Source of the DNA: Microbacterium oxydans
GTDB taxonomy: Bacteria > Actinomycetota > Actinomycetes > Actinomycetales > Microbacteriaceae
NCBI RefSeq assembly: GCF_006540085.1
Contig: NZ_BJOG01000007.1
Span: 1 to 64,000 of the forward strand
Direction: 5' to 3'
DNA: 64,000 nucleotides
Shown here: piece after piece, positions 57,326 to 64,000 of the stretch
How positions within the stretch are numbered: the first letter of the stretch is position 1
How the letters are laid out: each line of letters starts with the position of its first letter
Made by a program: the position numbers and the translations under genes
The notes under the pieces: generated by a model
Database searches by the model: none
What the model was told of the DNA's origin: nothing
The model's input: the letters and a program-made list of their open reading frames with translations, nothing else

Positions 57326-58246
57326 TCAGGCGTGGTGCGGTTCGCAGTCGGACTGCTCGGCGGGCTCGATCTGGAAGGTCGAATGCTCGACGTCGAAGTG
57401 GTCGGCGAGACACGCCTGCATCTCGGTCAGCAGTTGCGACGAGCGTCCGTCGGCGAAGAGCGCCGGCTCCACGCTGACGTGGGCGGTGAACACGGGCGCT
57501 CCGCGAGTCAGCTGCCACACGTGCACATCGTGCACACCGACGACGCCGTCGTATCCGAGCAGGTGCGTACGGATCTCGCTCACCGCCGTGCCCTTCGGGG
57601 CCGACTCTGCGAGCACGGAGAACACCTCCCGAAGCAGCGCTATGGCCCGGGGGATGATCATCGCCGCGATGAAGAGGGACGCGATCGCATCCGCGGGCAT
57701 CCAGCCGGTGAGGAGGATGACGACAGCGGCCACGATCACGGCAGCCGACCCGATCAGATCGCCCATCACCTCCAGGTAGGCCCCTCGCACGTTGATGCTG
57801 GTGCGCTGCGCGCGGCTCAGCAGCCACATCGAGACGGCGTTCGCCAGGAGACCGACGACCGCGACGACCAGCATGAGTCCGCCGGCGACCTCGACCTCCC
57901 CCGGATTCATCAGACGCCCTACGCCCTCGATCGCGACCCACGTCGCCAGGGCGATGAGGATGATCGCGTTGATCAGCGCACCGAAGACCTCGGCACGCTG
58001 ATACCCGAAGGTGCGACGGTCATCCGCCGGGCGCGCTGCCACTGTCGCGGCGATCAAGGCGATGACGAGGCCGGATGCATCCGTGAACATGTGCGCGGCG
58101 TCTGCGAGCAGCGCGAGCGACCCGGAGAGCAGCGCGCCCACGACCTGCACGACCATCACCGTCGCCGTGAGGGAAAGAGAGATCGCGAGCAGGCGTCTGC
58201 TGCTGGCCGAACGGATGCCGCCGGGCGCGGGTGCGTGATTGTGCAT
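57326..58246 (-). CDS. Cation diffusion facilitator metal exporter
   Basis: CzcD/ZitB-like proton-driven exporter, 306 aa, six helices and a C-terminal metallochaperone-like domain. Metal site in helix 2 is H52-x3-D56 (LADAAHMFTDAS); in helix 5 it is E159-x3-D163 (YLEVMGDLIGS), where zinc exporters mostly have His. The His-rich ends (MHNHAPAP, EPHHA) fit metal binding. TAGCCT is exactly six bases before the ATG and a Zur-box-like site lies about 50 bp further upstream. Zinc is the most likely ion, with some doubt because of E159. Confidence 0.9.
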   Translation of the reverse strand: MHNHAPAPGGIRSASSRRLLAISLSLTATVMVVQVVGALLSGSLALLADAAHMFTDASGLVIALIAATVAARPADDRRTFGYQRAEVFGALINAIILIALATWVAIEGVGRLMNPGEVEVAGGLMLVVAVVGLLANAVSMWLLSRAQRTSINVRGAYLEVMGDLIGSAAVIVAAVVILLTGWMPADAIASLFIAAMIIPRAIALLREVFSVLAESAPKGTAVSEIRTHLLGYDGVVGVHDVHVWQLTRGAPVFTAHVSVEPALFADGRSSQLLTEMQACLADHFDVEHSTFQIEPAEQSDCEPHHA

Positions 58247-58252
58247 GCCACC

Positions 58253-58258
58253 AGGCTA
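58253..58258 (-). promoter_or_regulatory. -10 box of the CDF exporter
   Basis: TAGCCT exactly six bases before the ATG; leaderless start. Confidence 0.55.
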
Positions 58259-58303
58259 GACCGGGAAACAGCCTGGGAAGGCGTCTTGCGGCTAGTCGGG
58301 AAG

Positions 58304-58317
58304 GGTAACGATTCTCA
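58304..58317. promoter_or_regulatory. Zur-box-like site
   Basis: GGTAACGATTCTCA on the plus strand (TGAGAATCGTTACC on the minus), close to the actinobacterial Zur consensus TGANAATNRTTNTCA. It is about 50 bp upstream of the CDF promoter, a position for activation, not repression. Confidence 0.4.
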
Positions 58318-58348
58318 GCTTCAGCAGCACTTTTCCGCGGCCGACGCG

Positions 58349-58942
58349 TCAGAGTGCTGCGAGGAGCGGAACGAGCTCGGCGAAGGCGCGTGCACGATGC
58401 GACTGCTCCTGCTTCTCCGCGGAGGAGAAGTCGCCCACCGAGCGCTCCTCCCCTGCAGGCTGGCCATCCGGCACGAAGATCGGGTCGTAGCCGAAGCCGC
58501 CCGTTCCCGACGCCGCGTGCGCCAGGCGACCCGGCCACCGCCCCTCCACGACCTGCTCGCGGCCGTCCGGCAGCACGAGGGCGATGGTGGAGGTGAAGTG
58601 CGCGGCGCGGTGCGGGTCGGCGATGTCGCGCAGCTGGTCCAGCAGCAGTTCGAGGTTCGCGGTCGCATCCTTCTTCTGCCCGGCCCAGTACGCGGAGAAG
58701 ACCCCCGGAGAGCCGCCGAGGACGTCGACGCAGATGCCGGAGTCGTCGGCGAGGGCCGCAAGCCCCGTGTGCGCTGCGGCCGCCCGCGCCTTGATCAGCG
58801 CATTCTCGGCGAATGTCACGCCGTCTTCGACGGGTTCAGGGCCGTCGTAACCGATGATCTCGAGATCAGGACGTGTCCGCTCCACAATCTGCTGGAACTC
58901 CGCGACCTTGTGCGGATTGTGCGTCGCGAGCACGACCTGCAT
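58349..58942 (-). CDS. rdgB: XTP/dITP diphosphatase
   Basis: House-cleaning pyrophosphatase (Ham1/RdgB), 197 aa, which removes deaminated purine nucleotides. Signature: MQVVLATHNPHKVAEFQ, ALADDSGICVDVLGGSPGVFSAYWAG (catalytic Asp), GTGGFGYDPIFVPDG. The ATG at 58942 begins two bases after the rph stop region. Part of murI-rph-rdgB. Confidence 0.96.
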   Translation of the reverse strand: MQVVLATHNPHKVAEFQQIVERTRPDLEIIGYDGPEPVEDGVTFAENALIKARAAAAHTGLAALADDSGICVDVLGGSPGVFSAYWAGQKKDATANLELLLDQLRDIADPHRAAHFTSTIALVLPDGREQVVEGRWPGRLAHAASGTGGFGYDPIFVPDGQPAGEERSVGDFSSAEKQEQSHRARAFAELVPLLAAL

Positions 58943-58944
58943 CG

Positions 58945-59682
58945 TCACTCCCCCGCCAGTGCGGCCAGCTGCGCGTCCTTCAGATCGGCGCATCCGCCCA
59001 GCCCCAACTCGAGGAGCGCGTCGAGTTCGCGCTTGTCGAACGGCGCTCCCTCCGCAGTCCCCTGCACCTCCACGAAGAGTCCACGGCCGGTGACCACGAC
59101 GTTCATGTCGGTCTCCGCGCGCACATCCTCGACATATGCCAGATCGAGCATGGGCTCGCCGTCGATGATGCCCACGGACACCGCGGCGACCGAATCGAGC
59201 AGCGGGGTGGAGTTCTTGCCGATGAACTTCTTCTCCCGGCCCCATTCGATCGCGTCCGCGAGCGCCACGTAGGCACCGGTGATGGCTGCCGTACGGGTGC
59301 CGCCATCCGCCTGGAGCACATCGCAGTCGATGACGATGGTGTTCTCGCCGAGGGCCTTCGTGTCGACGACCGCACGGAGCGCGCGGCCGATCAGCCGGGA
59401 GATCTCGTGTGTGCGTCCGCCGATGCGACCCTTGACGCTCTCGCGGTCGTTCCTGCTGTTCGTGGCGCGCGGCAGCATGGAGTACTCGGCGGTGACCCAT
59501 CCCTTGCCCTTGCCGGTCAGCCACCGCGGCACGCCGTTGGTGAAGGACGCGGTGCACAGCACCTTGGTGCCGCCGAAGCTGATCAATGCCGATCCCTCGG
59601 CGTGAGCACTCCAGCCGCGCTCGATGGTGATCTCGCGCAGCTGATCGGTGGAGCGGCCGTCGACGCGGACGATTTCGGACAT
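58945..59682 (-). CDS. rph: Ribonuclease PH
   Basis: Phosphate-dependent 3' exoribonuclease for tRNA maturation, 245 aa, hexamer. Typical [23 protein letters not shown] and [38 protein letters not shown] segments. Follows murI, with rdgB two bases downstream. Confidence 0.97.
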   Translation of the reverse strand: MSEIVRVDGRSTDQLREITIERGWSAHAEGSALISFGGTKVLCTASFTNGVPRWLTGKGKGWVTAEYSMLPRATNSRNDRESVKGRIGGRTHEISRLIGRALRAVVDTKALGENTIVIDCDVLQADGGTRTAAITGAYVALADAIEWGREKKFIGKNSTPLLDSVAAVSVGIIDGEPMLDLAYVEDVRAETDMNVVVTGRGLFVEVQGTAEGAPFDKRELDALLELGLGGCADLKDAQLAALAGE

Positions 59683-59734
59683 GTGCTTCTCTCAGGTCGG
59701 GATGGCTGATCGCGTCGGAGCGAGACGATCGGGA

Positions 59735-60565
59735 TTAGTCGAAGGCGGTGTCGGGGAGGGTGATGACGCCGGTCTGCACGAGCTGCACATCGCGCACCTC
59801 GTGCCCCATCAGTCGGTTGGCCAGCGCGGTGAAGTCGTCGGTCGCGGCCCCCGTGGCCTCGTACACGTAGCTTGCGGTCGCATCCGGTGAAGCGAGCAGG
59901 TCACCGCGGACGAGCTGGCGATAGACGTCGCCGGCGGTCTCATCGTCGCTGGAGACGAGCGTGACGCCCTCACCCATGACGTAGCTGATGGCACCACGGA
60001 GGAAGGGATAGTGCGTGCAGCCCAGCACGAGAGTGTCGACGTCTGCATCGCGGAGGGGGGCGAGGTACTCCTCGGCCACCGCGAGCACCTCGGGCGTGCC
60101 GGTGATACCGGCTTCGACGAACTCGACGAAGCGCGGGCATGCGGCGGTGAAGACCTGCAGCCGCTCGTTCACCTCGAGCATGTCCTGGTAGGCGCGCGAG
60201 CCGATCGTGCCGACCGTGCCGATCACGCCGACGCGACCGTTGCGGGTCGTCGACACGGCACGGCGCACCGCGGGACCGATCACTTCGACCACGGGGATGT
60301 CGTAGCGCTCCCGAGCATCGCGCAGCATGGCCGCGGAGGCGGTGTTGCACGCGATCACCAGCATCTTCACGCCCTGGTCGACGAGCGTGTCGAGCACTTC
60401 GAGCGAGTAGCGGCGCACATCGGCTATGGGCTTCGGCCCGTACGGCGAGTGCGCGGTGTCGCCGATGTAGACGAACGACTCTCGGGGCAGCTGGGCGCGG
60501 ATGGCCCGCGCCACCGTGAGCCCGCCGACACCGGAGTCGAAGATCCCGATCGGCGCGTCGTTCAT
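59735..60565 (-). CDS. murI: Glutamate racemase
   Basis: Makes D-glutamate for peptidoglycan, 276 aa. Two catalytic Cys: [13 protein letters not shown] and [12 protein letters not shown]-terminal [23 protein letters not shown] is eight bases before the ATG. First gene of murI-rph-rdgB; gap to rph is 52 bp. Confidence 0.97.
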   Translation of the reverse strand: MNDAPIGIFDSGVGGLTVARAIRAQLPRESFVYIGDTAHSPYGPKPIADVRRYSLEVLDTLVDQGVKMLVIACNTASAAMLRDARERYDIPVVEVIGPAVRRAVSTTRNGRVGVIGTVGTIGSRAYQDMLEVNERLQVFTAACPRFVEFVEAGITGTPEVLAVAEEYLAPLRDADVDTLVLGCTHYPFLRGAISYVMGEGVTLVSSDDETAGDVYRQLVRGDLLASPDATASYVYEATGAATDDFTALANRLMGHEVRDVQLVQTGVITLPDTAFD

Positions 60566-60628
60566 GACTCCCCAGCCTACCTGCGCGTGGCCCGCCGCGC
60601 GCATCGGGGCGCTCACTAAACTGAGCGC

Positions 60629-61954
60629 ATGACCACGTCGACGGCGCTGCTCACCGACCGCTATGAGCTGACGATGCTCGCCGCCTCCCTTCGGGACGGC
60701 ACTGCTTTCCGCCCCAGCGTGTTCGAGCTGTTCTCCCGACGCCTCTCCGGTGGCCGCCGTTTCGGTGTGGTCGCCGGCACTGGCCGGCTTCTCGGCCTCC
60801 TCCGCGACTTCCGCTTCGGCGAGGACGAGCTGCGCTTCCTGCGCGACGAGGCGGTCGTCGACCCGGCGTCGCTGAAGCACCTCGAGGACTACCGGTTCAC
60901 GGGCTCGATCCGGGGCTATCGCGAAGGCGAGCTGTACTTCCCCGGCTCCCCCATCCTCACCGTGGAGGGAACGTTCGCGGATGCGGTCGTGCTCGAGACG
61001 CTCGCGCTGAGCGTGCTCAACCACGACTCCGCCGTCGCCACTGCCGCGTCGCGCATGAGCATCGCCGCCGGCGAGCGTCCACTGGCCGAGATGGGCTCCC
61101 GTCGGGCCGCCGAGCGTTCCGCGGTCGCGGCGGCGCGCGCTGCGTACATCGCGGGCTTCGGCGCCACGAGCAATCTCGAGGCGGGACGAAGCTGGGGCAT
61201 CCCCACCATGGGCACGGCCGCGCACTCCTGGACGCTGCTGCACGACACCGAGGAGGAGGCGTTCCGGTCCCAGGTCGAGAGTCTGGGCTCCGGCACGACC
61301 CTGCTCGTCGACACGTATGACATCCGCACCGGCGTCGAGACCGCCATCCGCGTCGCCGGAACGGAGCTCGGTGGTGTGCGGATCGACTCGGGCGACCTCC
61401 CGATCGTCGCCGCCGATGTCCGGGCGCAGCTGGACGAGCTCGGTGCCACATCGACGCGCATCACGGTGACCAGCGATCTCGACGAGTACGCGATCGCCGC
61501 TCTCGCCGCTTCGCCGGTCGATGCGTACGGGGTGGGCACATCGGTCGTGACCGGCTCCGGATACCCGACAGCGAGCATGGTCTACAAGCTCGTGGCGCGC
61601 CAGGATGCCGCCGGGTCGTGGGTCGGCGTCGCCAAGGCATCGGCGGACAAGGCGTCACACGGCGGACGCAAGTCGGCGTTCCGCACCCTTGCGGACGGAG
61701 TCGCCACGGCGGAGACGGTCGTCGTCTCGGACAGCTTCGAGCAGCTCGACACGGCAGCCGACCACCCCGACGGCCGACCGCTGCAGGTCACCTTCGTCGA
61801 GGCCGGCGACATCGATACGTCGTACGAGGGGGTCGCGGGTACCGCGGCCGCTCGCGCTCATCACCTTCGGGTGCGCGAAGAACTGCCGGTGCGGGCTCTC
61901 GCGCTGAGCAAATCCGACCCTGCGATCCCCACCGTGTACGTCGAAGCCGACTGA
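60629..61954 (+). CDS. pncB: Nicotinate phosphoribosyltransferase
   Basis: Salvages nicotinate to NaMN for NAD, 441 aa. Typical [15 protein letters not shown]-terminus, [30 protein letters not shown] (with the conserved catalytic region), [14 protein letters not shown] and [16 protein letters not shown] is exactly six bases before the ATG. Convergent with DUF3039 with a 2-bp gap. Confidence 0.95.
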   Translation: MTTSTALLTDRYELTMLAASLRDGTAFRPSVFELFSRRLSGGRRFGVVAGTGRLLGLLRDFRFGEDELRFLRDEAVVDPASLKHLEDYRFTGSIRGYREGELYFPGSPILTVEGTFADAVVLETLALSVLNHDSAVATAASRMSIAAGERPLAEMGSRRAAERSAVAAARAAYIAGFGATSNLEAGRSWGIPTMGTAAHSWTLLHDTEEEAFRSQVESLGSGTTLLVDTYDIRTGVETAIRVAGTELGGVRIDSGDLPIVAADVRAQLDELGATSTRITVTSDLDEYAIAALAASPVDAYGVGTSVVTGSGYPTASMVYKLVARQDAAGSWVGVAKASADKASHGGRKSAFRTLADGVATAETVVVSDSFEQLDTAADHPDGRPLQVTFVEAGDIDTSYEGVAGTAAARAHHLRVREELPVRALALSKSDPAIPTVYVEAD

Positions 61955-61956
61955 GG

Positions 61957-62223
61957 TCAGCCGATCATCGACTCGTAGATCTCCTTGCACGTGGGGCAGA
62001 TCGGGAACTTCTCCGGGTCGCGCCCCGGGGTCCACTTCTTGCCGCACAGCGCGCGCACCGGCTTGCCGGTGATCGCGGATTCGAGGATCTTGTCCTTCTT
62101 CACATAATGCGAGAAGCGCTCATGGTCGCCCGGTTCGAGGTTCTCCTCGCGGAGGAGCTCTTCCAGTTCGCGATCAAGCGTTGCCACGCCGCCCTGATCG
62201 GGGCTGTCCAGCGGAGTACTCAT
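61957..62223 (-). CDS. DUF3039 domain-containing protein
   Basis: Small 88-aa actinobacterial protein. Conserved core HYVKKDKILESAITGKPVRALCGKKWTPGRDPEKFPICPTCKEIYE; the three Cys (ALCGKKW, CPTC) and nearby His suggest a zinc ribbon. Function unknown. TAGACT (62235-62230) is exactly six bases before the ATG. Confidence 0.88.
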   Translation of the reverse strand: MSTPLDSPDQGGVATLDRELEELLREENLEPGDHERFSHYVKKDKILESAITGKPVRALCGKKWTPGRDPEKFPICPTCKEIYESMIG

Positions 62224-62263
62224 CCCGAGAGTCTAGCCGCGTCGAAAGCCTCGCGGGTGGTCG

Positions 62264-63829
62264 TCATGCCGTCTCGACGAACTCCATGAGACGCTCTCCG
62301 CTGCGCTCGAAGATGCGGCCGCCGATGACGGCGCCCAGCACCAGCACCCCGAGGCCGACGAGGAGCCCGACCCAGAAGGTGGCCGGTGCATACGCCGACC
62401 CCTCGAGGATCGTGGCAGCGAACAGCCAGATGGTGGGCGCGCTCAGCACGATCGCCCCGAGGAACGTCGCGGCCGGTCCGTAGATCCCGCGGGATGTCGG
62501 CCGTTGCGGCTGCTGGAACGGGCTGTCTCCGGGCCGTGAGACCGCGTAGGGCGCAACGACGGAGACGATGCTCGAGATGCCGAGTGCACTGAAGAGGAGG
62601 CTGGCGGCCACACCGCCCATGGGCAGCAGGAGACTCCAGTTCCCCACCAGGAGGAGGCTCAGCGGCACAGCGATCGCGAGCACCGGAATGGCGACGAGCA
62701 GCACCGGCACGAGGCGACCGAGACGATCGGGCAGCCCCCGGACGCCACTCGCCACGTGCGTCCACAGGGCCGTCGAATCGTAGGCGACGTCGTTGTGCGG
62801 CAACCATCCGAAGAACAGTGCCATCACCGGAACGGGGACCAGCGCGGCGATCTCCACCGGGACACCGGCGACGATGAGCGGCAGCACCGTGAGCACACCG
62901 GCGACCGGGACCACGATGATGTTCATGATGTAGCGACGGTCGCGGAGCCAGTACACGAGGCTTCGCGAGGCGATCGCCCCGAAGGCGTTCGACGGCAGCA
63001 GCCCGAACCAGCCGAGCCCGGTGCGCTCCCGCGAGGCGACCGGGCGCTCGGTCGTCGTGAGGAGTCGCCGGACGAGCCATGCCCACGCGATCCCGAGGAG
63101 CACGACGGTGAGGAGCGCGATGATCCCGGTGACCCACGCCGAAGCAGTCGCCCCTGCCGCGGAGTCGAAGAGGAATGCCGGCGCTGCCGCGAACGGACTG
63201 AAGCCGAAGACGCTGGAAAGGGTCGCCAGCGAGGGGGGCACCAGGCCGTCCCAGCGAAGGGATCCGAAGAACACAGCCACGGGGAACGCGATCACGATCA
63301 GGGCGAGCGCGAACAGCGCGGTGAGCTCTCGTGATCGACGCTCGGGAAGGAGCAGGGCGTTGAGCGCCATTCCGATCCGCGAGACCAGCATCGTCGTGAC
63401 GACGCCGACGACCGTCATCAGGATCGCGAGAGGCCATGGCGTCCCGGCATCGATCGCGACGATGCAGACGCTGATGTAGACGGCGAGGAGCGCGAGGCTG
63501 GGCACGCTCACGAATGCGGCCAGCGTGAGTACCCACGGCATCTGCCGCTCATCGACGCCGAAGACCGCGAAGCGGCGAGGATCGAGTTGGTCGACTGCCC
63601 CGACGAGGAGCGGTCCGACGAGGAAACCGACGAGAAGGGCAGCGCCACCGAGGACGGTGACCGCACGGGCGACCGGCACCGGAGCGGACGACAGGCTGAA
63701 GACCGCGATGCACACCACGGACGTGATCGCGACGACAGCGACGAACGAGATGATCGAACGGACCCGACGGTCGCCGCGCAGAGTTCCGATCAGAAGCGCG
63801 AGCCTCAGTCGGAGAACGTGTGCAGCCAC
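62264..63829 (-). CDS. ABC transporter permease
   Basis: 521-aa integral membrane protein with about 12 hydrophobic segments, two ABC-2-like halves, no EAA loop. The C-terminal tail is short (GGRIFERSGERLMEFVETA). It follows an ABC ATPase gene that runs off the right edge and overlaps it by 25 bp, so the pair is likely an exporter. The start is GTG at 63829 (MAAHVLRLRLALLIGTLRG). Substrate unknown. Confidence 0.8.
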   Translation of the reverse strand: MAAHVLRLRLALLIGTLRGDRRVRSIISFVAVVAITSVVCIAVFSLSSAPVPVARAVTVLGGAALLVGFLVGPLLVGAVDQLDPRRFAVFGVDERQMPWVLTLAAFVSVPSLALLAVYISVCIVAIDAGTPWPLAILMTVVGVVTTMLVSRIGMALNALLLPERRSRELTALFALALIVIAFPVAVFFGSLRWDGLVPPSLATLSSVFGFSPFAAAPAFLFDSAAGATASAWVTGIIALLTVVLLGIAWAWLVRRLLTTTERPVASRERTGLGWFGLLPSNAFGAIASRSLVYWLRDRRYIMNIIVVPVAGVLTVLPLIVAGVPVEIAALVPVPVMALFFGWLPHNDVAYDSTALWTHVASGVRGLPDRLGRLVPVLLVAIPVLAIAVPLSLLLVGNWSLLLPMGGVAASLLFSALGISSIVSVVAPYAVSRPGDSPFQQPQRPTSRGIYGPAATFLGAIVLSAPTIWLFAATILEGSAYAPATFWVGLLVGLGVLVLGAVIGGRIFERSGERLMEFVETA

Positions 63830-64000
63830 TCGAGCCCCTCCACCTCTCCGCTGGAGCCGGCGAGCTCGACGAAGCGCGCCTCGAGCGTCTGCCCTGCGCG
63901 CACGTCGTCGACGGTCCCCTCGGCCAGCACTTCCCCTCCGACGATGATGGCCACGCGGGAGCAGACGCGCTCCACCAGATCCATGCCGTGACTGGAGAGG
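63805..64000 (-). CDS. ABC transporter ATP-binding protein, partial
   Basis: Only the C-terminal 64 residues and the stop codon are in the window. The H-loop His is in LSSHGMDLVERVC, followed by SRVAIIVGGEVLAEGTVDDV, which is standard for exporter ATPases of the DrrA/CcmA type. The rest, including Walker A, lies beyond the right edge. Confidence 0.85.
   Translation of the reverse strand, partial: LSSHGMDLVERVCSRVAIIVGGEVLAEGTVDDVRAGQTLEARFVELAGSSGEVEGLEWLHTFSD

Overview
The window is chromosomal DNA from a high-GC Gram-positive bacterium, most likely Actinomycetota, order Micrococcales, and probably Microbacteriaceae (a Microbacterium-like organism). This is inferred from strong G/C preference at third codon positions, actinobacterial families (DUF3039, DUF2510, DUF4244 pilin-like, SatD, SseB), a gluABCD transporter, an argCJBDF order, a LexA/LysM divergent pair and the Ku/LigD pair. 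No rRNA gene is present, so the genus is not proven. I see no insertion sequence, prophage, integrase, toxin-antitoxin pair or CRISPR array; the window reads as ordinary core chromosome.

Layout. 0.3-7.4 kb: CoA-transferase, DUF4184 membrane protein, tyrS, an aldo/keto reductase with a divergent MerR regulator, a SatD/membrane-protein pair and a DUF1349 protein. 7.4-14.1 kb: a tightly overlapped arginine operon argC-J-B-D-F-H (no argR or argG). 14.3-17.4 kb: TPP riboswitch, thiM and a fused ThiE-ThiD-TenA gene. 17.4-22.7 kb: an SDR epimerase, a DUF402 protein, pheS-pheT. 22.8-26.1 kb: glutamate ABC transporter gluABCD. 26.4-29.4 kb: response regulator, histidine kinase and a TAXI-type binding lipoprotein in one operon. 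29.4-33.1 kb: TrmH methyltransferase, DUF2809, infC-rpmI-rplT, DUF1844 and a small lipoprotein. 33.2-37.1 kb: hisC-B-H-A followed by an SseB protein. 37.2-40.6 kb: the SOS pair lexA and a LysM (ChiZ/YneA-like) protein, then an S9 peptidase. 40.6-46.9 kb: smpB, ftsX, ftsE and prfB, with two inverted DUF2510 membrane proteins inserted between ftsE and prfB. 47.0-53.3 kb: MFS exporter, NUDIX hydrolase and a compact Tad pilus locus. 53.5-64 kb: tRNA-Leu, DedA, ku, ligD, CDF metal exporter, rdgB, rph, murI, pncB, DUF3039 and an ABC exporter that runs off the right edge.

How genes work together. Arginine, histidine and thiamine synthesis each form translationally coupled operons (4-bp ATGA overlaps). 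Ku and LigD face each other across 57 bp and form the two-protein bacterial end-joining machine. The cell-division genes ftsEX sit with smpB and prfB. The response regulator, kinase and TAXI lipoprotein look like a periplasmic sensing unit without a transporter.

The most consistent window-wide signal is a TANNNT hexamer (-10 box) placed exactly six bases before ATG or GTG at about fifteen operon heads, which indicates leaderless mRNAs and was used to choose several starts. Other points worth a look are the infC leader (AUC start, upstream peptide ending in the Shine-Dalgarno, two alternative hairpins), a Zur-box-like site before the CDF exporter, the long repeat tail of FtsE, a possible 38-codon gene between lexA and the S9 peptidase, and the SOS control region. 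I did not find a clearly new multi-gene system.
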